A stretch of DNA of 64,000 bases from Acephala macrosclerotiorum (Eukaryota; Ascomycota; Leotiomycetes; Helotiales; Mollisiaceae): positions 356,719 to 420,718 of the forward strand of contig MU119225.1 in assembly GCA_014904845.1 (NCBI GenBank), read 5' to 3'. Below the pieces are notes generated by a model. That model was not told the origin of the DNA. It did not search any database and saw only the letters and a program-made list of their open reading frames with translations. The position numbers and the translations under genes were made by a program. Of this stretch, positions 36,007 to 47,418 are shown one piece after another (position 1 is the first letter of the stretch; each line of letters begins with the position of its first letter).

Positions 36007-36513
36007 CGTGGACTAGCTCGAAGCGCTGGCATTGTAGGGTCGGCACGCTGGCTAGTACTCGGTTGGCTGTGAGCAGTTGTATCATCCCCCAATCCCCAGG
36101 AAAGATATGAGGGGTTGATTATCAATCCACTGCAATTGGCTGTTCGATGTGAAAGGCATTGTGGCGGTTCCAAAAACGGCGGGGTTCTCCTCGTCCGGAG
36201 ACGTTGACGTGCCGAACTATTGACTCTGGTTGAAAGAATACCCCAATCGAGCATTTGCATGGCACGCAGCTTTTAGAAAGTCGTGATTTATGCTCTCATT
36301 CGTTCTCGTCACGTTTGTTTTTCCTGTGACCTTCTGGGATGGCGTTCCAGGTCAATCTTCGTTGGTTCTCTATAATTTAAGAGGCGATTCTCGCAATGCA
36401 ACCCCTGCATGGGGTCTCAGACTATATGAGTCTATGGATCCCGCGAGAAACTCGACCGCAGGTCAAAGTGTCTTGATGTGACAAGCACTGCAGCAGCCAT
36501 CCTTTTCGTAGTC

Positions 36514-37896
36514 ATGAATGACTTAGGTGGGCATGGACCAATTATCATCGCCACTCTCTGGATCGAGACAGCGATTGCCCTTGCATTTGTGTGCATGAGG
36601 CTATGGACGAGGATAATGATCAACCGCGCGGTAGGATGGGATGATTATCTGATTTCGTTTAGTTGTGTGAGTTGCAACAGAGATCATCCAACACATCGAT
36701 GTACTAACTTAAGATAGCTCATGTTAATACCTTATGCCGCCTCCATCACCGTAGCAGCACTCAAGGGTCTTGGTCAACACACATCAAAACTTCCGCTAGA
36801 CGACATCATGTATAGCATTCGAGCAGAAGTCATTGGTCAAACGTGAGAGTTTGCGTTTATTGAAGCCCTCTTGGAGATGAACAAGGCATGCTAAAAACAT
36901 TTCTATAGCTTCGGTCTCGTTGGGATAGCTACCAGCAAAGCCTCAGTGGCTGCTTTCCTGCTTCGCATCACGATCATTAAATGGCATAAATGGGTTCTCT
37001 ATTTCACGCTACTGAGTGTTAGCACCACTTGTTTCTTGTGTGCTTTGTTCGACTTTATACGTTGCGATCCAATTGAGAGCATCTGGAACGTAATGATTCC
37101 ACGCACTTGTTGGATGTCGGCCAACGGGCTCGTTAATTTATCTCTCGTCACAGGAAGTGAGTTAACAATATAATGCTTTCCTGTTTGAGATATCTAACTA
37201 GAAGCAGCTATCTCGGCTACGGCTGACTTCGTTCTCGCGATTCTGCCTTGGTTCATTCTTTGGAATCTACAGATGAAGAGGAAAGAGAAAAACTTCATTG
37301 CGGCTTCGATGAGTTTGGGAGTTTTGTAAGTTATAGTTCTCAACAATGATTGCCAGATCTAACGAGACAGTGCTGGAATTTGCAGTATCATCAGAACCAT
37401 CCTTGTGAAGCCAATATCTGAAGGGACAGACTATTCTTGTAAGTGTCTTTACTCTCGGATCTGGACATACACAGACAAGTATATTAACTTCACCGCAGAC
37501 GAAACAGTCAGCCTAATCCTGTGGAATTCAACCGAACTCATGGTAACAATCCTGTGCGCGACGATCCCCACCCTCCGACCTCTCTACAAACAATTCATAC
37601 GCCCCTTTTCACGATCCATCGACCGGCGGCAGAGCTACAGACTCGACAGCAATCTACCGAAGAACGAAGCATTGAAGTTCACTCCCTACACATATAGTTC
37701 CAAAGCATCGGTTGTTGTCGGACATCGGGATACAGATGCTCGAAGCACGAAGACTAGCTTAGGCCGCCGAGGAGAAGGCTCAGAAGGGAGCATCGTCTGC
37801 ACAGACGTAGTTAATATAGAATTCGAGGAGCGGGCGCAGCCATATACACCGAACAACCGGTCGAAACGGACATGTCAGAACTGGGAAACGAGATGA
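36514..37896 (+). CDS. PTH11-like seven-helix membrane protein (rhodopsin-domain family)
   Basis: Exons 36514-36666, 36718-36842, 36909-37156, 37208-37325 and 37386-37896 sum to 1155 nt (384 aa). The protein begins MNDLGGHGPIIIATLWIE, with the D-x-G-x-G-P-type N-terminus of the fungal rhodopsin-domain family. Seven hydrophobic segments follow, with the usual RLWTR...VGWDDYLI after the first helix, a Cys in the RCDPIES loop and another in MIPRTCWM, and ADFVLAILPWFILWNLQM at helix six. The polar C-terminal tail of about 110 residues is Ser/Arg-rich. Family members are putative G-protein-coupled sensors at the plasma membrane; the ligand is unknown. The CFEM domain of true Pth11 is absent. Start 36514 is the first usable ATG, because an earlier ATG at 36434 meets an in-frame TGA. 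Confidence 0.82.
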
Positions 37897-38231
37897 TCTT
37901 CTTCTTGTATGCCCTTTAGAATATGTTTTAGGTTCCAAAACCCAGCTTTCAATGTACAATACTTTTGAATGCAGTGTTTAAATGCGCAGGTCGCCGAATT
38001 CAGCGTTTGGTTGCTGTTTTATGCTTTGGGTGTAAGCGCATGAGATTTCGTTTTGCCTACTACCGAAGATCCATCAATTCTGTGTGCAAGCTAGTATTGG
38101 CGTTGCAATCAAATGGTTCGAGGAGTTGATACGGAGATTATGTGCTGTCTTGCCTACGATTTGCAAGGCCCCAGCCTGGCTCCTACTGCTGATGCGTAAC
38201 AGCTAATATAATATATTCTTATTCCCTACGA
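37897..38231. other. Intergenic
   Basis: 3' flank of the receptor gene and 5' flank of the HET fragment. Nothing is recognised. Confidence 0.4.
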
Positions 38232-38690
38232 GTGATAAGATCCCAAATGCACTGCAAGTTAAATATTCTTGATCGGCTTAAGATGCCGTGTGCTACTGAT
38301 GCTCGCGAGGCTAGAAGTGACGACCCCAAGGCAAGCGATAGCCCCATCGAAGCGTATATCTGCCAACCTCTACTTCCCGGCCACATTCGTCTTCTCTGCA
38401 TCTTCAACAATCTCGAGGAATTCCACATCATCCACACAGCCTTCGATTCAGCTCCTGCTTGCGCTGCTGTATCGTACACTCGGGATGATCAGCCTCGTGA
38501 TCGGGATCTTTTGGTTAAAGGCACGAGCCTGAAAGTGATCAAAAATATACCAGTATTCCTACCCTACCTTGTCAACTTTGCTAAGGCAGCATATTTTTGG
38601 ATCGATGGAATCTGCTTATATCTTGATCGACACCGAACGAAATACCACGGAAACTTGAGGCTTGGATTTCCGTTTGGAGCTTTGGTATAG
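38232..38690 (+). pseudogene. HET-domain gene, N-terminal half only
   Basis: The frame encodes IRLLCIFNNLEEFHIIHTAF, AAVSYTRDDQPRD, LLVKGTSLKVIKNI and AAYFWIDGICLYLDRH. These match the start of HET domains (typically I-R-L-L, A-V-S-Y-x-W-G-D, L-x-V-x-N-L, Y-x-W-I-D-A-I-C-I-N-Q). Two key positions differ: the usual WG of SYxWGD is RD, and ICINQ is ICLYL. The frame stops soon after and AT-rich DNA follows, so the central and C-terminal parts are gone. No stop interrupts the 152 codons, so a short transcript product cannot be excluded, but it lacks most of the domain. Confidence 0.7.
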
Positions 38691-38699
38691 TGCTAGGGT

Positions 38700-38885
38700 C
38701 GTAAACTATCCTAGTAGGTGGAAATCCCTAGAATATATAATTAATACGTAAATCTTTAAAACTTGTAATTTTTTTTATAATTTTTTTTTATCTATTTTTT
38801 AAATGTTTTATTAAAATCGTATTCGGTTTTAAATAACGATTTTTTATATCCTTTTTTAATATTCGAATATTCGTATTGATAAGCG
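38700..38885. repeat. Short AT-rich RIP-like island
   Basis: About 185 bp of nearly C/G-free DNA in which remaining C and G are mostly CpG (TTACG, AATCG, ATTCG). It has the same signature as the big LTR block and sits immediately after the truncated HET fragment. It is probably a fragment of a mutated transposon that cut the HET gene. Confidence 0.6.
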
Positions 38886-39847
38886 AATCCATTTGCAGGA
38901 ACCTGCAGCGATAAGGAAATTGTCTGAGCTATCCGGAACTCGTATATCATATACCTTTTCAATCGATGCGGCGCATGGTGTTCGGTTGAAAAGCGAGGAG
39001 GTAAGAGGTATCAGCTTCGAAGACTGAATACGAAGATTTCAGGCGGCGGTGCTGATATTGTGGATGGATATGCAAGCCACTCGAAGTGAGGCTTCCAACA
39101 GTGAACGAATGAATGGTGTCCCCGATACCGCCACATTGTCCCTCTTGCGACCGTCTCGACAAGGTTACATTCTCAGCACTCTTTACCGAGCAGCAGCCAT
39201 TTGATCTGCATGTTTCCCTAGGTCGAAGCTAACAATTGCCTTGGAGATAGATCCCAATTTTATCTACTCTGGCTATGATTTCGTAGTGGTACAGTTTCAA
39301 AATGCGGGCCTGAATACCCTCTTTCAAATTTGGGGCGTTGGATTTTCGGAACCGAGAGCTTCGGGAGATTTGAAGCTCTCGCAGGGACTGCTTGCAAATC
39401 CCTGGCCAAAGCTGGCAAGCCACAACCGGAATGTCAGACCACTTAGAAACTGTCGTGCAGCGGAGATCCGCCTGAAGCCTAGCGAGCATTGGTGGCTTCC
39501 AGCGGCAGGACTCGGGCCGCGGGAGACGACCATGCACGATACTTCACGAACATCTTTTTTTTTCCCCATCTTATACTTTGAGCTTCCACCCATACCTTAC
39601 AGTGGTCGACGTCCTCAGGGTTCCTGCCACGGCCCGAGATAAAAGATATGCCATGGAACTGGGACTTGTGAAAGACAAGGCGATGTGGAGGAGATGAGCC
39701 CAGAATGAGAACTGAACGAACTGTATTTCTGACAAGTTCTGGTTGTATATATACTTCCACTTCCTATCCCTCAGGAATCACACAATCCATTATTTTCTCT
39801 TATCTCTCTTGCATATTCTTTTTAAAGTCTTATTGGAAACCGCCGAG
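38886..39847. other. No supported gene
   Basis: Overlapping open frames on both strands around 39229-39642 have no recognisable domain. The last part is the promoter and leader of the GFA gene. Confidence 0.4.
39746..39753 (+). promoter_or_regulatory. Putative TATA box of the GFA-domain gene
   Basis: TATATATA lies 95 bp upstream of the ATG and is followed by a pyrimidine-rich leader (TCTCTTATCTCTCTTGC). The match is by sequence only. Confidence 0.4.
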
Positions 39848-40388
39848 ATGCCTACCGGAGGATGTTGGTGCGACAAAACTCGCTATGAGTACAACGCCAA
39901 GCCCCTAAACAGGGTCAGTCCAGTTCCCATCCTCCCTCCCATCCTCCACCCTCTAACCCACTCAATCAACTCCACAGATCCAATGCCACTGCAAAACCTG
40001 CCAAAAGATCTCTGGCAGCGCCTTCACCGTAAACCTGATGGTCCCGTCCAAAGAAGTGCACATGACCGCCGGGGCCGAGAACCTCAAATGCTTCACGCAG
40101 ACCCACGTTCTGGGCGCTCAGGTCTCGGTTTACTTCTGTGGAATTTGTGGCACTTGTCTGTATAAGCAACTGCATACACAACCGTTTGATCAGTGTTTTG
40201 TGGTGCAGAGTGGAACGTTGGATGAGGTTGATGGGAAGTTGGGTGCGGATTTGGAACCGCCCGATGCGGAGGGGTATCCAAAGTTGCGAGCGGCATGGTT
40301 GCCCGCTGTGGAGGGGTTACCGGATGTGCAGAAAGTGCAGTACCCCGAGTACATGGACAAGATCGGGCAAGTTCCAGGAAGAGCGTAG
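39848..40388 (+). CDS. GFA/CENP-V-domain protein
   Basis: Two exons, 39848-39913 and 39978-40388, give 158 residues. The zinc-binding cysteines are visible: CWC at residues 6-8, CHCKTC at 25-30 and CGICGTC at about 88-94, the arrangement of the GFA (glutathione-dependent formaldehyde-activating enzyme) family, which also includes CENP-V. SGSAFTVNLMV after the second Cys cluster is also typical (C-x-K-x-S-G-S-A-F). Most fungal paralogues have no proven formaldehyde role, so I would not assign a substrate. It has no signal peptide and is probably cytosolic. Its neighbours are not obviously related. Confidence 0.87.
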
Positions 40389-41047
40389 ATCGGGGGGTTG
40401 ATATGGGTCCGAGTCACAAGAGATATTTCACAAACCACATTCGTTGCATTTCATATCATTCGCCATTCCCTGAGATTTCATCAAGTTATATCAAAATAAA
40501 TATCTTTGATGTCAGTGGAGTTATACGATCATATGTACTAATTTTTCTTCAATTGACCTGTTCCTTACTCGCTTACCATTGAGTGTACGAGTACTCAGAG
40601 CTGACAACTCCTTGAATCTGCCGACGTTCTAAGTTTTTGGATGACAGGGTTCATCCCGGTAGTTGACTCTGCTCCAGGTGGACCAAAAAACAGGCGCTCT
40701 ATTCAATATAACACTACAACACCAGAACGCCTTTAATTGTTGCAAATATATAGAGAAGAATGAAATGGCTTCTTCTCCATCCGAAATGAGATGATTTTGT
40801 TATATTTTTACGATTTTGTGAAAGTGTTCAAATCGGAGGTTGAAAAGGGTGTCTCGAGTGCACACTCGCTAATTAGTGCGGGTTTTTTGTCCACCGGCTC
40901 GGTTAAATGGTGATCAGGTGAGGGGTTTGTCCAGCGCGTTAGCCATGGCTTCAGGTGCGTTCAAGCACCTTCATTATTCCGTGCTTCTTCATCATTGCCT
41001 CATACTTCTGTTTAATTATCTCATTACAGTACTTTGCCGCGGCTGGG
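40389..41047. other. Intergenic, upstream of the Zn2Cys6 regulator
   Basis: No gene is supported. An open frame runs from 40955 into the regulator's first exon, so translation could start upstream, but the residues before 41048 are hydrophobic and unlike a regulator N-terminus. Confidence 0.4.
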
Positions 41048-43555
41048 ATGGATGTCTTTCAATATTTGGCGTCAAGTCCTACGACCCCTCCTTCTGGCAA
41101 GGGCTCTACGAGTGCCAGGAGATCGATAGCTGCCTGCCAGTCCTGTCACCGCAGGAAAACCAAATGCGATGTTGTAACTCGTGGGCGCCCATGCTCTGCG
41201 TGTGTGACTGATGACCGATCAGTCAATGACTGTGTCGTGGTGCCCAGTCAGCGGTATGCATCGACTCAGAAGGTTAATTGGTAGTTCCTGAGCTGACTTC
41301 TGCACATCTCAAGATCCAAGAACTTCCCAATCATTCATTGCCGTCGTGGTATTACAAATGGAGCGCCTTCATTAAATGAGTCCGAAGAGTGTTCCAGGGA
41401 AGGATCGCGGCCCGCCAAACGCTTATGCAGGGACGGAAGTAACGATTACAGTCGCCCTTTACAATCCCCCATAGCAGAACTTTCGGCAGAAGAGCGACTT
41501 ACTTCGAATTCAAACAACTCGGACCCTTCGACCCAGCAACGAAAGGAGTGCTTAATCGGACAAAATCGACGTGACTCTCAGCCAATGTTCATTGGTTAGT
41601 CCATATGGTTGATTTCTCTCGCGGAATTGCTCTTTCTAAAGTTTTGCCAGGAGATGAGTTATATGACTACGCTTCTGTCAGTTTGACGATAAAGGACGCA
41701 TCTGGAAGATTAACAACACACAATGTCGTCATCCCCCAAGAAACGTATAATCTTTTTCTCTATCCTGAGGATCTCGTCTACCTACAAGCCAAAGGCTGTT
41801 TGCTGATCCCGCCTTCAGAACTCTGCGATGAGTTGCTGCGGTGCTACTTCCTCCACGTGCACATGTCTCTTCCCCTCCTCAATGGCAGCGACCTTTTGAA
41901 CAGATACGTTGAAGGAGGCCCCATGAATGTCAACCTTATGCTTCTCTGGGCGATATTTCTGGCTGGATCACATGTACGTGAAATCTCCCTTGGACTGATT
42001 GTTGCTCATTTTGTTCTGGTAATATGGGTAGACAGTGTGTTAAATTGTAGCTGTATTAATTACTGTTTTAGTTCATGCCGCAGGCTAGCGTCACTAAAGC
42101 CGGGTTCAATAGCAGAGACGAAATGTGTGGATCCTATTTTATACGCACCAAGGTAGTCGACTACCACAATTGTCTCAGTGAAATATCACTAACTTTTATC
42201 AAGACGTTGCTCGATCTAAATTATCTCGGTGACAAACAAGTGCGCTCTCAATGTATCATACTGATGGCATATTGGCGGCCCCCTTTCAATAGGGAAATTT
42301 CATATTCATGGCACCTCATCGGTATGGCCATAGCCACCCTTCAGTCTCTGTTTCCAAAGTTTGACGGCACTCGAACCTCAGGATCAACCACTGGGAGTAC
42401 GTGTGAGTCTGTTTGGCGTAGAATGTGGTGGTGTTGTGTAAAATTCGATGTATTGGGCTCGATCACAGGAGGACGGCGACTACGAGTCAAATCCACTGAA
42501 AATACAGTCCCGATGCCTTTGCTAAATGATGTTCTGGATGAATTGAGGCAACTGCCTTCCTCTATCCAAGAGGATTACCTCCCTCCGAACATTGAAAGAT
42601 TAGGTCGATACTATTTTCACCACTTGAATATTGTACAGATCATGTCAGAAGTCCTGACCCAGATCAACAACGCCGAAAGTAACGCCCCGTCAATTCAAGA
42701 AATCTCCAACTGGGAACAGAGGTTGGAGAATTCCGACGAAAAATTTGATTTGATGCTTTTGGAAGATACAAAATCCTCTGATAGGTGGGTCAAATTAGCG
42801 GCGTACTATTATCAAATTTGCACAGCGTAAGCCCAAAGTAAAAATCAATCACGACCGATATATCGCTGACCGCAGCTATAGAGGAAATCAAGTCTGTTTT
42901 TTCCGCCTATTTCTTCTCCTCACTCCGTTCGGCCTGGAAGGAGCGAAAAAGCAAGAATGGTTATCAGAGCTCAATCGAAAAATCTCTGCAGCTGCGAATC
43001 TGGTTATCAGTGCTTTGGAGACTCTAACCAATCTGGATCTGCTTTCGTATCATCGGCATTGGCTGTCAGTATAATCCTCCCCCCACGCAACGCACCCAGT
43101 TCCTTGTAGCAGTAATTTGGAAGGGCATTCAGTTTTCTCTGTTCTGTTCCTTGCTCACTCTTATTTTATTATCTCGTACATCTTGGTACTCATTCCGTAT
43201 TAGGGTAACTCCATTACTCGCCGTCACGCAGTTCTATCTCATCCAGATGAGCTCAGCACAGCCACTAGAGCGCAAGGTTGCTCGACATAAAGTCGACATG
43301 TGTATATTGATATTAGAAGAATTGCAAAAGGTGAACTGGTTTGTCGACTTCATGCTAAAGGTGGTCAGATCAGCTTTGGGTTGCATACTCACCAGCGAGC
43401 AAAGTTTCGAGACTCAGTGTGAAGATACATCCGGTGGTCGAGGAACCCTAGAGGCCCAAATCTCTTTCGATTTTTCGGCAGACAGTGCCCAGCAAACCGT
43501 TGGAGCTCTATTTCCGATGGTCAATTGTGATGAGAATTACATGGGCTTTCTATAG
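41048..43555 (+). CDS. Zn2Cys6 fungal transcription factor
   Basis: Six exons (41048-41253, 41314-41594, 41642-41973, 42072-42826, 42876-43064, 43204-43555) total 2115 nt, 704 aa, with all phases consistent. The DNA-binding cluster lies at residues 30-62: C30QSCHRRKTKC40, then C49, C52 and C62 (C-x2-C-x6-C-x8-C-x2-C-x9-C), preceded by basic ARRSIAA. A polar linker follows. The fungal middle-homology domain includes LLIPPSELCDELLRCYF, LLWAIFLAG, FIKTLLDLNYLGDK and SVWRRMWWCC (typical S-x-W-R-R-x-W-W). It acts in the nucleus; targets are unknown. It is convergent with the SDR gene 168 bp downstream, and close to a CoA-transferase, so local pathway control is possible but inferred. Confidence 0.85.
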
Positions 43556-43722
43556 TACATTTCTGAGAGGAGGGTTGTAGTGCAATGATATAACGAACAA
43601 GCAAAATGGCAATTGATACTCTTTTGATGATACAGCGCTCAAAGAGAGATCACGCTTAGAATCTTTCTTTTAACGTTTTTGGCAGCTTAGGCCCAGATTT
43701 TCATATGTTACTTCCAGTTTGT

Positions 43723-44638
43723 CTACTTATTCCCCCACTTAGGCACAGTCATCTGGACAGTTGCAGCTAGACCCGCATCAACAGGTATGATAACACCAGT
43801 AATCCATCTCGACTCTGGCCCTGCTAGCCAGCGACAAGCATATGCCGTATCCCAGCCAGTCCCTTCAGTGCCTAGCAAGTTCCCCTCCTTTCGTGCCGTC
43901 CTTACAGCTTCGGAGGCCAGTGGACTGGTAGAAACCATCGGTGTCCAAGGCGAACCTGATTCAGTATCAGTTGCGTTCTCGAAAAGATGTGGATAGTGTA
44001 AATAAGGATCTGGAACACCTACCAGGAGCAACGCAATTGACTCTGATACCATCCCTCCCGTGGTTAGCTGCCATAGCTTTCGTCAACGGCACAACAGCCC
44101 CCTTGCTAGCCGGATATAACAAATTCGGCAACCCACCCCCAAAGCCAGCAACCGAACTCAAATTCACAATACTCCCCTTGACCTCACCCGCGTTCTTCTT
44201 CATCTCCGGAATAGCATGCTTCGACATAAGGACCATACTCGTCAAATTAACTTCCCACGCCGCACTCCATTCCTCCATATCAACTGTCTCGGCAGTCCCT
44301 GCCGGCCCCGCAATCCCCACATTGTTCACCAAGATATCAAGACGCCCGAAGGCTTCAATGGTCGTTTTGATGATGCGCTCGACGTCGACGGCTTTGGTGA
44401 CGTTGCCGACGCAAGCGATGGCTTTGCCGTGGCCTTCGGCTTTGATCATCTCGCAGGTCCGTTCTGCGTCGGATTCGGACATGTCGACGCAGACGACGGA
44501 GCAGCCGTCTTCGGCCAGGAGGATGGCTTCGGCGCGGCCATTGCCGATGCCGTCACCTTTGCAGCCCGCGCCGGTTACAATTGCTACTTTTCCGGCGAGG
44601 GAGCGGGAGAGGCGGAGGGGGTCGCTCTGGGATGACAT
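43723..44638 (-). CDS. Short-chain dehydrogenase/reductase (SDR)
   Basis: Exons 44638-44023 and 43955-43723, split by a 67-nt intron inside the conserved NCVAPG, give 282 residues. The Rossmann motif TGAGCKGDGIG is at residues 22-32, acidic D52 after the second beta strand (VVCVD) favours NAD(H), NNVG is at 105-108 (Ala of NNAG replaced by Val), and the catalytic set is S162, Y175 and K179 (YPASK). C-terminal GVIIPVDAG is the usual SDR ending. It is a classical soluble oxidoreductase of unknown substrate. It shares a 579-bp divergent promoter region with the CoA-transferase gene, suggesting co-regulation. Confidence 0.9.
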
Positions 44639-45217
44639 TGTAGGTTTGAGAATTTTGAGAGGTTGGGGGTGATAGAGTTGGTGGACTTGGGATAGTATAA
44701 TAAGCTGAGAGAGATGAGACTGGGGAATGGCGAGAGAAATTGAGCAGAGGTGTGCCTTTATTTAGAAGAGGAAATCATCAAGGGAACGCCTCCTTTACAA
44801 GAGCTGAACGTAATTGAGTTTTGTGTGACGGAAAGTCAGCTGCTTCCTTGAACTTCGCATTGCAAGGATCGCTCCTAAAAAAAAGCCTTGGCTACCATGC
44901 AAGAATTATTTCGAGAACATTTGATACTCGAGCCGCGGTCCGAACCACACTAGCGATCCTTGACCGCTCTCTCGGGCCGTGGCGCGACGATGCTGACCAA
45001 GGCTCTTCTTCGTAGCACGAATGACCAACGGGGGAGTTGCTCTTAACAGACGCTGTGGTCCACATCATCTCGGGTTTCGAAGAAGGTCTGACATTGTACT
45101 GCTAAGGCGGTTTTTTTTGGCCGGTCTTCAAACGAACGCCTCTTATATAACACTATTCCTACAATATCTTCTTCATCTTCAAGCAATTTCCTGAGTTTCC
45201 TCGCACCATCTTCAATC
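44639..45217. promoter_or_regulatory. Divergent intergenic region between SDR and CoA-transferase genes
   Basis: 579 bp without a supported gene. On the CoA-transferase side TATATAA occurs at 45144-45150, 68 bp before the ATG, followed by a CT-rich leader. CGG/CCG triplets of the kind bound by Zn2Cys6 factors occur (for example near 45110-45125), but such triplets are common by chance. Confidence 0.45.
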
Positions 45218-47010
45218 ATGTCCGACTACAACGTACAAAAAGAATCCCAACGTATTCTTCTTGAGCATATCATCAATGATGAGCGCCTACGTTGGTCTCC
45301 TGAGATCAAGAAGGCATGCCAGGCAGTCAAATTTGTGGGAGACAGCAAACCATTCATCCCAACTCCTCTCAAGATCACTGAGTCTGTCTCTGCTCTATCT
45401 GCCCTGGTGGGAGGAGCCGCCGCCGCTGTTGCTGAGGAGCGTTATGGGATCAAGCAGGATGTTACCGTGAACACGTTCGCGATCCTCCCACTTGACAGGG
45501 GGAAAGGATTTCACTGATGATAGACTAGGGACAAGGCAACCCTCTTCCTCTTGGGTATTCTTTTGCCAACCGTCGATGGTACAAGCATCGTGCAGTCCAA
45601 GAGTTTCATGGCTGCTGCGTCAGAGAGTGACAAGTTCAAGATGGCCAAGCCCATCCATATGCAAGCCAGCAACATCTACCAATGCAAGGATGGCAAGTGG
45701 TACCACATTCATCAATCTTTTAACGCCGGTCCCACGATGAAGATGCTTAATGTCGAGGAGTCGGATGCTACCACGGAAGAGGCCCAGAAGATTTACATCG
45801 AGAAGGTCAAGCAGTGGGATTCTGCAACACTTGATACCACCGCCAACGACCAGTACATGCAAGCCGGCTGCATCTGCAACACAGTCGAGGAATTCTTTGC
45901 TCATCCACACGTACGTGGCAGACCCCTTCTTTCCACGGAGACAGAAAACTGATTGTGTCCAGACCAAAGTCATAGAAAAGGAGCCCCTGGCCTCAATAAC
46001 CGCTCTCAAAGGCCCCAAGAAGCCATGGCCCAAAGTGACCAGCACGGACTACCGCCCCCTGGCTGGCATCCGCGTCGTCGACCTGACCCGCGCCGTCGCC
46101 GGTCCAACCGTCACCAAACTCCTAGCCGTTCTCGGTGCCGACGTGATCAAGATTGGATCCACGACTATCCCAGACGTATACTTGTGTCTTCCAGACGTCA
46201 ACACTGGAAAGCGAGATGTCGACATCAACCTCAAAACACCGGAAGGGAAAGCCGCTTTCGTGAAGATCATTAAGGATGCTGATGTGCTTGTCGATGGGTA
46301 CCGCCCTCATGCACTTGCCAAGCTAGGGTTCGACTCTGTTTCTCTTCGAGAAATTAACCCTTCGCTCATTTTTAGTCGTGAGAACTGCTATGGCCATATT
46401 GGGCCGCTGGCTTATCGATCTGGATGGCAGCAAATCGCAGACTGCTTCGCTGGACTCTCATGGATGCAAGGCGAGTTCCTAGGCCTGAACGAGCCCGTTA
46501 TTCCACTCCTCCGTATGTCTCTCCCGTTTCCCCCGTCCAGAACCTCCCTATTCATCTAACGGTCTTCTAGCCAACGCAGACTACCAAACCGGTGTACTCG
46601 GCGCCGCCTTCATAATCCAAGCACTCCAAAAGCGCGCCAACGCCGACGTAACCTTCGACGTAGACATCTCGCTCCTTCAATACAATATCTGGTACCAACG
46701 TCTCGGGACCTACAACACCGAGCAAGGCAAAGCGCTCCTTGCCCGCAACCCAAGCTTCAAGGCGAGGCATTATGATGAGATGGGGAGTATGTTCCGGAAG
46801 ATGGTGGACGCGATCAAGGAGAGTCGGCCAGGGTTGATTGAGAACCCGGAGTTGTATTCGAAGATGAGTGGCAAGGAATGGAATATTGATGGGGATGTGA
46901 GTATTCTTGCTCCTCCATTTGATTTCACTCGGAGTGAAATTTCCTATTTGTGTCCGTCTGGGAGGAGGGGTTGGTCAAACAACAACCCGGAGTGGATTCC
47001 GGTTAATTGA
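45218..47010 (+). CDS. Family III CoA-transferase (CaiB/BaiF type)
   Basis: Exons 45218-45474, 45529-45910, 45963-46512 and 46571-47010 give 542 residues. The core is unmistakable: RPLAGIRVVDLTRAVAGPTV followed by LLAVLGADVIKI (the L-x-D-L-G-A-x-V-I-K motif), DVDINLKTPEGKAAFVKIIKDADVLVDGYRP, LAKLGFDSVSLREINPSLIF and YQTGVLGAAFIIQAL. These enzymes move CoA between carboxylic acids, and fungal long forms of this type carry an extra N-terminal half as here (residues 1-225). The first intron begins GTTCGC, a weak donor, but it restores NTDKATLFLLG. The catalytic Asp could not be placed by eye. A cytosolic or peroxisomal role is unknown. It is divergent from the SDR gene. Confidence 0.88.
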
Positions 47011-47418
47011 GAAATTATGGAAGGTCTAATTACGCATATTTTGGCATTTTGCTTTTAGAGACAGCTTGAATACTAGTCTTTACTTATTACAAGATATATT
47101 CCTCCGAGAGTAAACGTTTAATACCGAGTAGCTGGTCCTGTCGAGACTTGGACAATATTGAGAACACTGGGAGGAAGTTCAAGCAAGGACGAGCCGTGCT
47201 AACCGAAAGCGAGGAGGGAAGCAGGCACGTTATTTGAATGCTTTAATCAATGCAGCGGATCCAAAAAAAACAAAATTTGATGTGGATAATCCTTCCAGAC
47301 ACCATCAGGATATATAGTGCATTTGCCTCAGCGTGCGAATGCGATCGCCGTACTTGTCTAGCTAACGCCATCCCACGTCGTCTGTCCTCCCCAAATACGT
47401 ATGCTCCATGATTCACAT
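47011..47418. other. Intergenic between convergent genes
   Basis: Nothing recognised beyond 3' flanking sequence. Confidence 0.4.

Larger units (their letters stand above)
34758..36513. other. Gene-free stretch with two hairpin repeats
   Basis: No gene is supported over about 1.75 kb. It holds two imperfect inverted repeats listed separately, and a GTCACGTGAG site near 35292. The last 200 bp probably form the promoter of the PTH11-like gene. Confidence 0.5.

Noticed and set aside
37439..37474. GT-AG interval in the last exon of the PTH11-like gene
   Set aside because: It is 36 nt long and the read-through frame is open and sensible, so I kept it as coding.
44216..44635. Long plus-strand frame with FGFDHL repeats
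   Set aside because: Antisense shadow of the SDR gene, whose catalytic motifs are clear on the minus strand.
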